64,000 nt of DNA from Adiantum capillus-veneris. Taxonomy: Eukaryota > Streptophyta > Polypodiopsida > Polypodiales > Pteridaceae. The stretch lies in NCBI GenBank assembly GCA_014529385.2, contig CM043968.1, positions 130,195,018-130,259,017 on the forward strand. The letters are read 5' to 3'. Within the stretch, counting starts at the first letter, position 1; each line of letters starts with the position of its first letter. Below, one piece after another: positions 1 through 10,355 of this stretch. The notes beneath the pieces were generated by a model. It did no database searches and was not told the DNA's origin. It saw only the letters and a program-made list of their open reading frames with translations. A program made the translations under genes and the position numbers.

Positions 1-984
1 TTCCAACGCGGAAACATCATCGAATTCTGAACAACTAGACTATGCTAAGGATAAAGGAAAATCTGTGGTCCATACAATTCGTGTTTCAGAGGATACGACT
101 ACTCTTATGAAGCATGCTCAGTTCAGTTCTTCAGTTTTGGAGCCTCTCTCAGAGCAAGTTCTGAGCCTTCTTGGAACTATCAATGGTCGCTCCATCAACA
201 TTTTGGTGGACAACAGATGCTCGCATAATTTCGTCAGTACTCAGATAGTTCAACAACTTGGCTTACCAACTCAGAAGACATCTCACTTATATGATGTGGA
301 ATTAGCAGATTGACCAATTTTTACTTGTGATCGAGATTCAAACTTATACAGATCAATTGGATTTCGAAGTCATCCCTTTATCTTATTACGACATGATTCT
401 TGGTCAATATGATCCAGCAATTAGCTTTCGAGGACATACTATCAATTTGTTCAAAGATGGGACGTGAATTGATTTTACTCGGGCTTTATCATGCGGAACG
501 AGTGATTCAAGCCTCATGAAGCAAATAGGATCTTCAATGCAGCTGCAAAAATTCTAATTGATGAATTTTTTAATTCATTAACATCTCCTGAATCAATTGC
601 TGAAGACAAAGATGATTTCAAGCAAGAAATTTTTATAAGTGATACTTCGTTACCAAACAAAGATAAGGACATAGTTGCAGATTGCGAGTCTGAAGACGAC
701 TATGCTTTCTTTGATTCTTTGTTGGATGATGATATGCCAATTGCAAGTGGCAGTTTCTGAAAATGATTCTGAAGAATTTTGGGATTCATTATTGGACGAT
801 GATTACACTCTCAATCCAAAATACTCTCCAGTGATTACTAAAGTTGAAGTTCCCCATTCTGAAGAGTGCTTTGAGAAGAATTCCTCTTCACCAAATATTT
901 CACAGTTACTGGAATTTTGAACCAGAAATCTTACATCGCATGAAGAATTTTGAAGAACAATCTCTTGTTGCAGTTAACCTGATT
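1..984 (+). pseudogene. Gypsy gag/protease remnant, left part
   Basis: A degraded Ty3/gypsy internal region. Residues of a retropepsin-like domain read from about 150 to 470: an ING-RSINILVDN start, then SHNFVS, which corresponds to the DTG-SHNFIS active-site strand of plant gypsy proteases, and, one frame over, YDMILG, the usual C-terminal ILG strand. The catalytic triplet is D-N-R instead of D-T/S-G, and a stop and a frame change follow at about 311, so it cannot be an active protease. Downstream are two acidic stretches with the core SLLDDD (about 705-810). No RT or integrase follows before the LTR at 8131, so the parent was probably a gag/protease-only element. It continues at 7938 after the LINE insertion. 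Confidence 0.6.
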
Positions 985-1311
985 TTTTATTTTTTTTTCC
1001 GAGAAAAAGATCCTTCTATTAGTTAATGAAACTGCCCATGGGGCTACAACCTCCTCTACAAGAGAGGACTACAACAATCATGCTGGGCAGACTCTCCCAA
1101 TGGAAAAACAACATATGTACAATGAGGCTAGATCAAGGGGTGGGAGGAGGGAAGAGCCACACAGGTGGACGGTAGTGCCATCTAATCACACCCTGGACCA
1201 TGGTGAAAAATGGCCCAGGACGCCAAAGTCGAAGGAAAGCCTCTCTGCGCTCCCTCATGTGGCCGACTGCCCTGGAGTCTCTCAAACTGTCCTCATAGAG
1301 TATGGACAAGC
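985..1311 (-). other. LINE 3' end and poly(A) tract
   Basis: On the minus strand this holds the last part of the ORF2 reading and the 3' UTR, ending in the poly(A) tail (T-rich 983-998 on the plus strand). The shift from the gypsy frame at 984 to this tract marks the insertion point. Confidence 0.6.
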
Positions 1312-2675
1312 TCAAGCCAAAGGTCCCGAACAGTCTCTGCTGGTGGTACAGGGCGAGCCTCGAAGATGCGAAAGCAACGGGCCCCGCCAGATGGACCAGA
1401 GTGTCAGGCCACTGATGAGCTCCCAACACACCTCTCTCTCATTGCACCACTCTTGTGGAGTAATCTCTGTGGCAGGCTGGAGTGTAGGTCGTCCCTCCTG
1501 CATCACTATCATCTTGCTGGTGGATGATAGCTCAAACTGAAGTGCCGGGCCCGTGAGAGTGGACGAAGCAGCTGCCCCCCAAGTGTACTGCCGAGCTGTG
1601 GAAAGAGCGGGTATCAGCCGAAGAACATGCAGCCACACCTGCTGTGCCAAGGGACAGTCCCAAAGACAGTGACGCTGACTCTCCACAAGATGGTCACAAG
1701 GTGTGCATGCGGACGAGAGACCACTATGCACAAGTTAGCTCCCAACTGCTGTAGCTCTGTGTGCGACCAGCCACTGAAACAAAGTGACTCGTCTCGGCAG
1801 ACTGGAGTCCCACAACCTCTCCCAAAAAGCTGCCAAGAACTCAGCTGTGAGACCCTCCTCGTGCCAATGAGATGCTGCAGCAAGGCGAGCCTCTCTTTGT
1901 GCTGCCAGTATGTGACGTCCCAGTCGAACAATGTACTGAAAGGAAGGGACGCCTGGGTGGTTTGCAGAAGAGACGGTGTCCCTCCAAAGCCACTCTCCAG
2001 GATCCCACTGTACTCGTGCCACTGGACAACACTCCCAAGCCCACAGTCTCCAATGTCCAGTTTCAAGAGCAGCTGGGTCAGGATCGATGACACAAGTCCT
2101 CCCACAGATACCCACCACTGGAATCCTCTGAAAACAACACTCTGCCACCTGCGGGGCCTCTACTGCAACTCGCTGTAAGCGTCTCTCACCCTGTAGCTCG
2201 TAAAACAGGGAAGGAACAGTCTTTGAGTAAGCCCGAACAGAGATGAGAACCTCCAGTCGTGTGAAGGCTCCCATCCATCTGGGCGCTGCTGACTCGAGAA
2301 CTCAGCTGGTACTACCTCTAAGATGTCCTGGCACATGCTCTGCACCCCTCTCATGCCCTGTAGTAGCTGAAAGCGTTGTAGCTCCTTTGACAGGCCTGAA
2401 AACTGTAACCAGTCACCTAAAGAGCGTGCTGGACCCGCTGCCATGGAACCCCAGGAAACATAAGGCCGACTACCAACCAAGTGACCTCTTTGAGTGCAAA
2501 CCATGGGGTTCCAAACAAAGGGCCGTCGCAGGCGCTCCTCCGTGCAAGTAGGCTGACGCTGTTCTAGGCCTCGCCACAGGTGTTCCCAAGATCGAAGCAA
2601 CCCCACAGCGAAGCAATCCTCTAGTCTCTTGCTCAAACCAACTCTGCGCATCTCTGTGAAGGTCCATCTGGTCAA
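1312..2675 (-). pseudogene. LINE ORF2 C-terminal part with zf-RVT domain
   Basis: The C-terminal third of LINE ORF2, spread over three frames (2160-2675, 1735-2274, 1312-1731), so at least two indels are present. Around 1660-1710 the reading CTPCDHLVESQRHCLWDCPLA fits the zf-RVT zinc-binding module found after the reverse transcriptase in plant L1 elements (C-x2-C, then H, then C). It is followed by a tryptophan-rich tail (LTLWSIWR) common at the end of such proteins. The role in the family is RNA/DNA handling during target-primed reverse transcription. It is a dead copy. Confidence 0.7.
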
Positions 2676-2696
2676 AGGTTGCGAGGGGCCTCCTGT

Positions 2697-4349
2697 CTAA
2701 GGCACCCTAGCACGAAGCCGTTGTAACAAGAACTCCTTCCAGGGCTCCTCACCTGAAAGAAGACCTCGGACGATGAATTTCCCCAGAAGGGCTCTGCTCT
2801 GCTGTGCTGGGTCTATGATCCCTAGCCCTACCTGTGAACAAGGAAGAGTGATGACTTGCCAAGCCACTTTGGCCCGGGCTGTCAGTGTGTCTCGCCCTGA
2901 CCAAAGGAAATTCCTGATCAGCTGCTCTACCTGGCTGATACAAGAACTCGAGAAGATCCAGCAAGAAGTGATGCACCAAATAGTAGCCAACAACACCTGG
3001 TTAGCCACTACAACTCTGCCAGCCAAAGAAAGTCGTGCGGAGCTCCAATGTAACAACTTCCTCGTGATAGACAGGAGGAGGGGAGCAATCTGCTGCTCGG
3101 GAGAAAGGTCCAAACCAACCTGACAGCCCAAGTACCGAACTGCATTCCCTGGGGGAATCCACCTAAAACCCTCACCTGGCATCCAATCGGGCACAGGAGC
3201 ACTACCGACCGAGAAAGCCACTGTCTTTCTCCAGTTGACCAGTGCGGCGGATGCACAACAGAAGGTCTCAAGAGCCTGCTCACACCTGTGAAGGTTGGCC
3301 TCCTGGCCATCCAAGTACAAGGCTGAGTCGTCAGCAAACTCAGCGTCCAATAGCTCATCCCCTCGAATAGGGAGTGCTAAGCCATGTAAACGAACCTGCT
3401 GCAACACCAAAAACCTGCTCATGCTCATCGCCTCAACATAGAACAGAAAGAGAAAGGGGGCAAGAGGGCAGCCCTGTCTAACCGAACGTATGAGCATGAA
3501 ACGATCACCTCTACCTCCCGACAAAAGTACCTGACTGTGTGCCCGTCTGTACAAAGCTGACATCCCTCTGATCCAAGCATCTAAGAAGCCCATCCTGCAT
3601 AGAGTGCCCTCTAGAAAGTCCCAGTCAACTCTGTCGTAGGCCTTCTCAAAATCGAGAAGAAGAATCACCAGATCCTCACCACGGAGCGGCGCTAAGGCAG
3701 AAGCCTCCCAAAAAGTAAAGATGTTGTCAAGGATAATCCGCTCCTTGACAAAACCTGTCTGAGTCCCATGTATAAGGCTCTCTAGAAGTGGCTAGATCCT
3801 CAAACTCAGAGCCTTGGCAAGAATTTTGTAGGCTGAGTTGAGGATGGTGATGGGGCGCCACTGCCGAATCTCATCCAAGGAGCCACCCTCCTTGGGAATG
3901 AGGTAGATCAAACCCTCACTCAAGCTGTCAAGCATCTCTCCTGTGTGCAAGATGTACTGGAAAGCACTACAGAAATTTGGGCCAAGCAAGTCCCAGTACT
4001 CCAAGAAAAAACTGGGAGTCAAGCCATCCTCACTTGGACAGCTACCACGGGGGATTGCACTAAGAGCCGTGTGCAACTCCTCAAGCTGAAGTGGCAGCTC
4101 AAGCCTCTGACGTATCTCCTCAATCACAAGGCAAGGCATTTGTGCCCACACCTGCTCTTTGCATGCATCCTGACGCTCTGACTGAGGCTCTGCTGACAGT
4201 AACTCACGATAAAAGTCAGTAGCAATTGCACGCATGTCCTCTGGCTCAGAAGCAACTGACCTGTCGGGCCTCCTCAACTGACTGACCTTGGCATGCGCAT
4301 GCCGAGGTCCCACTGCCTCGAAGAAAGCACCAGTCACTATGTCACCCAC
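2697..4349 (-). pseudogene. LINE ORF2 reverse transcriptase
   Basis: The reverse transcriptase of the LINE, which copies the element RNA from a nicked target. Motifs in order: a thumb-proximal LIPKEGG...RPITILNSAYKILAKAL, LLDFEKAYDRVDW (motif A, catalytic D), SVRQGCPLAPFLF (motif B), and EFADDSALYL (motif C; FADD in place of YADD). It ends in the LSLAGRVVVANQVLLATIW block typical of plant L1 RT. The frame is the same throughout (4349 and 3668 agree), but a TAG at 3792-3794 and further stops between 3669 and 3791 interrupt it. It lies directly downstream of the endonuclease in the same ORF2. Confidence 0.85.
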
Positions 4350-5472
4350 CTGTGTCCACTGAGATGCTTATCGATGGAAAGCAAACTCATGGCGCCGCTC
4401 CTCTGTGCTAACAAGCTCCTGGCGAGCTTGCTGTAACTGCTCCTCCAACCAAGGACTGTCTGGATGCTGTTCCTGCATCCTCTGCAAGGAAGCAACGCCC
4501 CGTCTGAGACTCCTCTCGCTGCAGCCAAGCGAGCCAAAGACTCCTGGAGAAAGAAATGACTAATCTGAGCTAGTCTTGAGGCCACTCTGTCAGCAGGAGA
4601 ATCCTGCATGTTCAAGCTCTCTATCCAGAGAGCCTCTACTCGCTCTCTAAGTGCAGAGTCCAACAAGACCCTCTCAGGGATGCGTAGCATCGTTCTCCCC
4701 CTCCTCTGTCTGTCTGCCACTGTGAGGATCACTGGTGCATGGTGCGAGAAGGAAGTCCCTGCCAGGATGCCAACTATCCCACCCAAGTCACAGAAATGGT
4801 CACTAGTGTAGAAGCGATCTATCCGCGATAGATTCACTCCTCCCACTCTGCGGTCCGAACGAGAGAAGGCCAGGCTATCTGGTGGCCTCACAAAACCAGA
4901 GTGTTGCCACACATCCGAGACCCTCAAAGTCATACAAAACCTCTCCCAAGTTCCCATCTCAACTCCGTGCACAGTAGCATGGCTACCACCAATCCTGTCA
5001 GAAGGATCCTCCAACATGTTCAAGTCACCCCCTATGGACCACTGTTCTGCCTGCGACAGAGACTCAACAATCTATGACCAAAACTCTGCTCGTGTACTCG
5101 CCACATTGGGCGCATATATGTTCAGGAAGCCCACAAGGCAACCCTGAACCTGCATAGTGATCCACTGAGCCTTGCCTGGCAAAATAATCCCTCTGCCGAC
5201 AATGGCCTGGTGCAAAGAATCCGCAATAGTCATACATACCCACCCTGGATGCCTCCAGGTTCAAAAGCAACTGACCAAAAAGTATCATATCGTCCACGCA
5301 AGAGCTGACCACAACGTCTAATGCGGCTCTCACACAGATGATGCTCCTGTAGCATAAGGATGCCAATCTCTCCTCCCACAAGGCAACGCTGAAGCTCCTG
5401 ACGCAGTTGGCCCCTCTAACGCTGAAACTGGGGCCCACCAAGTCCCTGCACGTTCCATGAGACGATCCTCAT
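4337..5472 (-). pseudogene. LINE ORF2 AP-endonuclease domain
   Basis: The N-terminal endonuclease of ORF2, which nicks target DNA. The start is set by ATG at 5472, giving MRIVSWNVQGLGG, the standard first strand of plant LINE endonucleases. Further motifs are LMLQEHHL (catalytic E), IGGDLNMLEDPSDR (the GDFN-type block), SRIDRFY, and SHHAPVIL, which stands where SDHxPV is expected: the catalytic Asp has become His. Stops early in the frame (about 5415-5417) and near 5060 also break it. Inactive by three independent signs. Confidence 0.8.
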
Positions 5473-5681
5473 GGGGAGTGAGAGAGAACAGATGCTGCTG
5501 CAGCAGCTAAACAAGCTATCTTCGAGGCTGGCTTGGATGGGGAGTAATCCGCATCCGAGCGTCCTCTATATAGGCGTGACTGCAACGAGTGCCTGGCCCA
5601 AGCCCAAGTAGATTGAGCTGTACGTGAAGCAACCGCCTCTGTCTAAGAGTCCTCATGAATGTGTACATAGCATGGCAAGCA

Positions 5682-6473
5682 CTACGTATCAGCAAAGAAG
5701 TGAACCACAATGTGTCTACATCCTGCTGTATCTAGAGGGGTCACCGCAAACTTGGCCAATGGCCACAAAGTCTGAAGCATGTCTGTGACTCCCAGGTCTC
5801 CCATGTGGTGAGAGAACTCTAGGACATGTGTATGCAACCACTCCAACACTGAGTCGAGAGTCCACTCAGTCTGGTCCCTGCCGCAAAGGGGAAAAGAGAA
5901 GCCAACAGCCGAGTCCAAGGCCTCTATTCCCCTAGCTGCAAGGAACAGAATATGAACCCTGAAGCAGGCTGCCTCATGGTCTGCTGACGGGTCGCCGAGA
6001 AAACGAGTAAAGTCGTAGTCAAAGAAGTCCCATCGGCACCGAATGTCGAAGCTCATCAGACCACGAGGGACTGCTGCAAAGGGAGACGTATGTACCTGTA
6101 GAGGGGGTCGCAAGAAAGGCTGTCCCTCTCTCGCCAAGCGACTCGTGGCAAAGGCGCTACCAAGAGATCTCCTAGCAGCCGGAGATGGGCCTGCCCCTTG
6201 GGTCGATTGTGGAACTGGAGCGAGAGGGGGGGTGTAGGAGCAGGGGGAAGAGGGGGAGAAGAGTGGTAGGGGGAGCGGCAGAGGTAGAGGGGCGAGGGGG
6301 AGAGGCGGCGGGGGGGGGGGGGATGATGAGGAGGAGGGGAACTCTGGGGGGAGGAGGGGCTGTCGAGGGTGAAGCTGAGGTGGGGGTTGGAGCAAGGACC
6401 TCATCCTGCTCAAGAGGACCGAAACGGTTTCCCGTGGGAACCCACTACTGTTGGGCAGGCGCCTGAGGACCAC
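5682..6473 (-). pseudogene. LINE ORF1 proline-rich linker and C-terminal domain
   Basis: Continues ORF1 after a frame change near 6473-6482. The first ~90 codons are proline, serine and leucine runs over a C-rich stretch. In the neighbouring frame the block VPTGNRFGPLEQDE, typical of LINE ORF1, is seen just before this, so the proline-rich part is probably read in that frame. From about 6050 to 5690 comes a compact, non-repetitive domain (MSFDIRCRWDFFDYDF start, WTLDSVLEWLHTHVLEF middle) that I do not recognise. It looks like a real folded domain by composition. Confidence 0.5.
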
Positions 6474-6481
6474 TCTGAGTG

Positions 6482-7345
6482 CTAGGCTGTTGCTATGGCC
6501 CCTGCGTCATCGACCACAAACCTGCTGCCATCCCTCCTCCGTTGGAGCCCCAGGCTCGGAAGGTGGCTCTGCATGTGTACTCTGTGGCTCTGTCTGTGGC
6601 TGCTGGCCAGCCCTTGCAGGCTGGGGCTGAGTCTGTGGTGTAGGTCGAGGCCTCCACGTGGACAGGTTTTCGCAAGATGGCTCATCTGTCGACAAATGAA
6701 GCACTGGATCGAGAGGCCCGAATACTCCACGCTCTGTCGAAACCAACCCCCACTCACCCGAGGCAGAAGAATGACTTTCGAGAGAGTGTAAGTGTCCCTG
6801 ATCAGTGTGCAAACTAAGGGAATGCCGGCCCCCTTGGCAGCTACTGAGGGTGTCGTGCGAGGTGTCTCTAGGACAGTCCCAATCGCTGAGCCTATCTTGG
6901 ACAAAAGTGGTAGGTACTCCCTTCGTAAACGAGGAAAGCAGACGGAGATGGGGATGTCTGCCTCCGAAGCAGGGTCAAAACCATGTCTCCACTGTCGAAA
7001 GTGGGCTCGAGCTGCTCGGATGGTCAATGGACTCATGGCGATGACCTTGGACGCCATCTCTAGGGTCTCGAACTCGATCGGGTAGTAGCCTCGTCCAAGG
7101 ATCTGAACGTCCAAGATCTTGCCCACCTCTGCGAGAAGGTGGGCTTGGAGAAGATCACGCAGCTCTCCTCTGTTGGGTCTAGTACCGAGGATCTTGCAGA
7201 TGACAAAAGTCGCCTGCACGCGCTCTACCTCTGCGGCTAGGCTCGCTTGCTCTGTCGGTGATAGAGCAAGTCGAATGGTGGGCTCAGGAGGGTCGAGCGA
7301 AGGGGCTTCAGTGAAGTCCTTTTGTGGCGGAGCTTGAGCCTCCAT
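6482..7345 (-). pseudogene. LINE ORF1 RNA-binding protein
   Basis: 287 codons from the ATG at 7345. ORF1 proteins coat LINE RNA. The N-terminal ~150 residues resemble the DUF4283/RRM-like domain of plant LINE ORF1 (FVICKILGTRPNRGELRDLLQ). A zinc knuckle C-x2-C-x4-H-x4-C reads CFICRQMSHLAKTC at about residues 215-228. The frame then runs out at 6482, with the related reading continuing in another frame at 6473, so an indel separates the halves. Start chosen because the G/C-rich leader lies immediately upstream. Confidence 0.75.
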
Positions 7346-7496
7346 CCGTGTCTACTGCTGTGGCGGAGAAAGAGTGGGTAAAGCAAATCTTCTGCAAAGG
7401 GACCCCGACAGGCACTGTCAAAGAACTAGCAGTGCCAGAGCCAATCAATAGGAGAAATCCCGGCGTGCGAAAAAGAAAAACGAAATGAGCCGCGGG

Positions 7497-7845
7497 CGGG
7501 GGGGGGGGGGGTGTTCAGTGAATGCAGAGAGGCGGGGGAGGGTGGGATAGACAGCGCAGCAAGCGGGGGTGGGGGCAACGGGTGGGGGCAGCGGGGACTG
7601 AGGGCGGGCGGGCGGGTGGGGGCAGTGTGCAGCGGATTGAGGGGTAGCGGGGGCTGAGGGCGGGCGGGTGGGCAGGGGCAGCGCAAGGGGGGGCAGTGGG
7701 GGATTGAGGGCGGGCGGGCGGGCAGGGAGGCAGCTAGTAGGAGGGGCAGCGCGCAGGGGAGAGGGCGAGGGAGCAGCGCATGGCGGGGCTGGAGCGAGGA
7801 GGATGGAGCGCCCGGGGGGGGGACGCAGAGGGTGGGGGCGGGATA
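7497..7845 (-). promoter_or_regulatory. G-rich leader of the LINE
   Basis: About 350 bases of G runs and GGGC/GGCGG repeats on the plus strand (C-rich on the LINE RNA strand), between ORF1 and the 5' end of the LINE. LINE promoters are internal and lie in the 5' leader, so this is the expected promoter position. The proline-rich ORFs read here on the minus strand are composition artefacts. Confidence 0.4.
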
Positions 7846-7937
7846 GCAGCAGCAAGTGAGTTCTCTGTCTTGTTTCGTGTTGTATTGTTAAGCAAAATTG
7901 ATGGGGATTTGTAGAAGAATCTCCAGTTAACATGATT

Positions 7938-8130
7938 AAGCCAGATTCTTCTTTGAACAATGCAATGACATGGGATTTAGCAGTAAAAGCAAAAAGGTTT
8001 TGCAAGAAGCAAAGGTTGAAGACAAAGGTTTCAGATAACACAAAGACTGAAGATTCAATTCTTTTCCAGAATTCTACCAACATCAGAAGTCATTTCTTTG
8101 ACACGGGCTCTCATTTTAAATGGGAGGGAA
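7938..8130 (+). pseudogene. Gypsy remnant, right part, with polypurine tract
   Basis: The frame of the left remnant (ending VAVNL at 984) continues here as an open reading to the LTR, confirming that the LINE split one element. AAATGGGAGGGAA at 8118-8130 is a polypurine tract directly before the LTR start TGTCACG, which identifies the following LTR as a 3' LTR of this element. Confidence 0.55.
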
Positions 8131-8923
8131 TGTCACGATTCTGACTATATTGCAGCATTACATCTACTCCTAGTTGCAGATACACGAAGTGCCATGCCAA
8201 GGAGGATCCCTACGCTTGGATGGTCACACCCCTTCGCCCAAAAGATGTGTCTCTACGCCAAAAGCCACACTCCTTCGACGACTGGTCACACCCCTTTGCT
8301 CTACGGGCGTGACTCTTCGCCCAATGGTTGCAACTCTTCGCCGAAAGGATGTGTCTTTACTACGTCTAAAGTCGCGTCTCTTCACCAGGAGACGTGTCTT
8401 TTCATTTGTGTCTCTTCGTCTCCTATATAAGGAGCCCTAGTATCACACGTTCAATCAATCAACACAGAGTCTTCTGAGTCTTGTTTCTTTCTAAGTTCAG
8501 TTTAAGTTTCTGAAGTCTTAATCATGAGTTTAAGTAATTAATGAAGGATTAGCAACTAGAATCCTCACACTGGCTACTTTTGCTGGCAGATTTTTGACCA
8601 ATTGCTTTTGGGATTATTTGCTTTTGAGTTAGAAGCTTTTGGGGTATCCCTTGTAAGAATAAATAAGCCCCGAGGTGTCTGACTCTTTAGAGCATCTAGA
8701 CTTAGAGTCTGAGAGCAGAGCACCCCTTGGGGAGTTGTACTTTGTTCAAGCATTAATATAATAAAGAGATACCGAAAGGAGCGCTAGGTTTTGGGGCTAA
8801 TACCTCTGGGCATGGAACTACGCCGGGCTGTGTCAACTCAAGTTTTAAAGTTGTGAATTATACTAAGTGATTCTCTCGTGTGTCATGTCGGATTCTCGTC
8901 TTGGGGTGACCAAGATTGTGATA
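8131..8923 (+). repeat. Gypsy LTR between two gag remnants
   Basis: Starts TGTCACG right after a polypurine tract and ends near TGATA (a decayed TGACA) one base before a primer-binding-like site. It has a TATA box (TATATAA about 8423-8429) and an AATAAA-type signal near 8659. Imperfect repeats built on CTTCGCC and GGTCACACCCC occupy 8215-8400. Boundaries inferred from the flanking signals; no second copy is present in the window to confirm them. Confidence 0.55.
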
Positions 8924-8924
8924 G

Positions 8925-8936
8925 TGATATTAGAGC
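8925..8936 (+). other. Decayed initiator-Met primer-binding site
   Basis: TGATATTAGAGC matches the tRNA-iMet complement TGGTATCAGAGC at 10 of 12 positions and sits just inside the LTR, with gag starting about 50 bases later. Confidence 0.45.
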
Positions 8937-8988
8937 ACGGCCGATTTCTCTTCTACCGTGAAATCCGATCCTCTTACTGCGACACACA

Positions 8989-9960
8989 TGGATTCAAACG
9001 ATGACTCCCACAAGAATCAAACAAACCCTCTCGACACTTCTGGAACGGGAGGCGGTACGGAAAATAGCAGATCACGAATACGGGCCACCTCGGCCTACGC
9101 AGTATCAGCTAATGGAGATGCGACGTCAACAACAGGTTGATGAGTGCACAAAGCAGATGCTCAAGTCTGCAAAGGATCCACAATATGCAAAAGTTTTGAC
9201 CTGGCACCCGATTGACGAAGTGCATACTCATTGACAGCAAGCCATTGATACACCAATAAAACCAGCCCTCAAGAAACCTCCTGTCCCACGGATGTTTACT
9301 GAAGATGAACTCGAGGACGTTGTCGAAAAATGAGTCAATCAACTATTGGGGACAAAGGAGAAGCAACTGCAGAAACGTAACAAGGGAACTGATTTCCCTG
9401 GTTACTTGGGCCGACACCTTTTTTGAGAATGCCAAAAAACAGAAGAAGCGTGTACGCTTCAAAGGATTGTCCAGTTCGTCCTCATCTTCTTTTGACAGCT
9501 CGGACAGCTCATCCTCTTCTGACTCTAGTGATGAGGACAGAAAGGGCAAGAAACGACGAAAGGACCATACGTTGTATTAAAAAGGAAGCACTTTTACAGA
9601 GCCAATCAGTATGATTTTCTCGACGACAAGGGCAAAAAGGCCAAGGAATTCAAATGGGGTGGACAGGCAATAAAATTTGTATACTTTTCAGGGTTTCGAG
9701 ATGCTCCCAAGGCTTTTCATTGCTAGATGTAGATTTCATTGGCAATGAGTATGGGATCCAGCGAGGTTCCTACTTTCACGCTCGAGATTGACAATGCTAT
9801 TCCTGCTGATTGGCAGCTGCGCTTAGTGGACAGACTGACTTGCCATCTCACGAGGGATGATGCGCTTTATTTTTCCCTCCGGTCAGCTGGTCACTGCGTG
9901 TCAAGAGACCCTTGTTTTCTTGATTGTGGAGACTGTTCACCATGATTGCCATACACAGCT
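8989..9960 (+). pseudogene. Gypsy gag remnant
   Basis: Starts at an ATG about 50 bases after the primer-binding site. Readings in several frames include QYQLMEMRRQQQVDECTKQ, an acidic/serine block with DSSDSSSSSDSSDEDRK (about 9470-9560), and WGGQAIKFVYFSGFRDAPKA, the last being typical of a plant gypsy gag core. At least three frame changes or stops. It fades at about 9960, inside what is probably an intron of the following host gene. Confidence 0.5.
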
Positions 9961-10355
9961 GGCTTTACACAGGGTTTGGTAGCTCTTCGAGAGAACCTGG
10001 ATGAGCTTACTTGGTACTTATTGGTCCCACATATCATTTGGCTTTAATGTAAACACTAGTGTATGTAAATGCGAAAATTTGTGAAATGTATATCTTGTGC
10101 CAGCTTCTACTCACTCTGAACGATTCTGTATGATGGCCCTGGATGCCATTTTTCCTATTCTTAGTTTGATGAAATACATTTAGAGTTTATGCAGAGGCTT
10201 AAACATATGTATCTCGCATTCTACTGTTTGCATCAATGTCCATTAGAGATTGCACCTTCATATATGAAGCCTCAAATTCCTTCTCTAAAGCAACTGGTGA
10301 GGAGGTAAATGCATTGCATTTCTCTGGATTATCAAGTGCTACCTACCAAATGTAG

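Larger units (their letters stand above)
985..7923 (-). mobile_element. Full-length L1-type LINE
   Basis: A non-LTR retrotransposon on the minus strand, about 6.9 kb. In its own orientation it has a G/C-rich leader (7500-7850), ORF1 (RNA-binding protein with CCHC knuckle), ORF2 (endonuclease, reverse transcriptase, zf-RVT tail) and a 3' poly(A), seen as a T tract at 983-998. It is flanked by a near-perfect 14-bp duplication, CAGTTAACCTGATT at 971-984 and CAGTTAACATGATT at 7924-7937, typical of target-primed insertion. The host gypsy frame resumes after the right copy. Several stops and frame changes show the copy is dead. Confidence 0.85.

Noticed and set aside
1627-2178. Plus-strand frame of 183 codons
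   Set aside because: Lies opposite LINE ORF2, has no domain and ignores the element structure.
7426-8083. Proline-rich open frames on the minus strand
   Set aside because: Produced by C-rich composition of the LINE leader; no conserved motif and they run through an element boundary.
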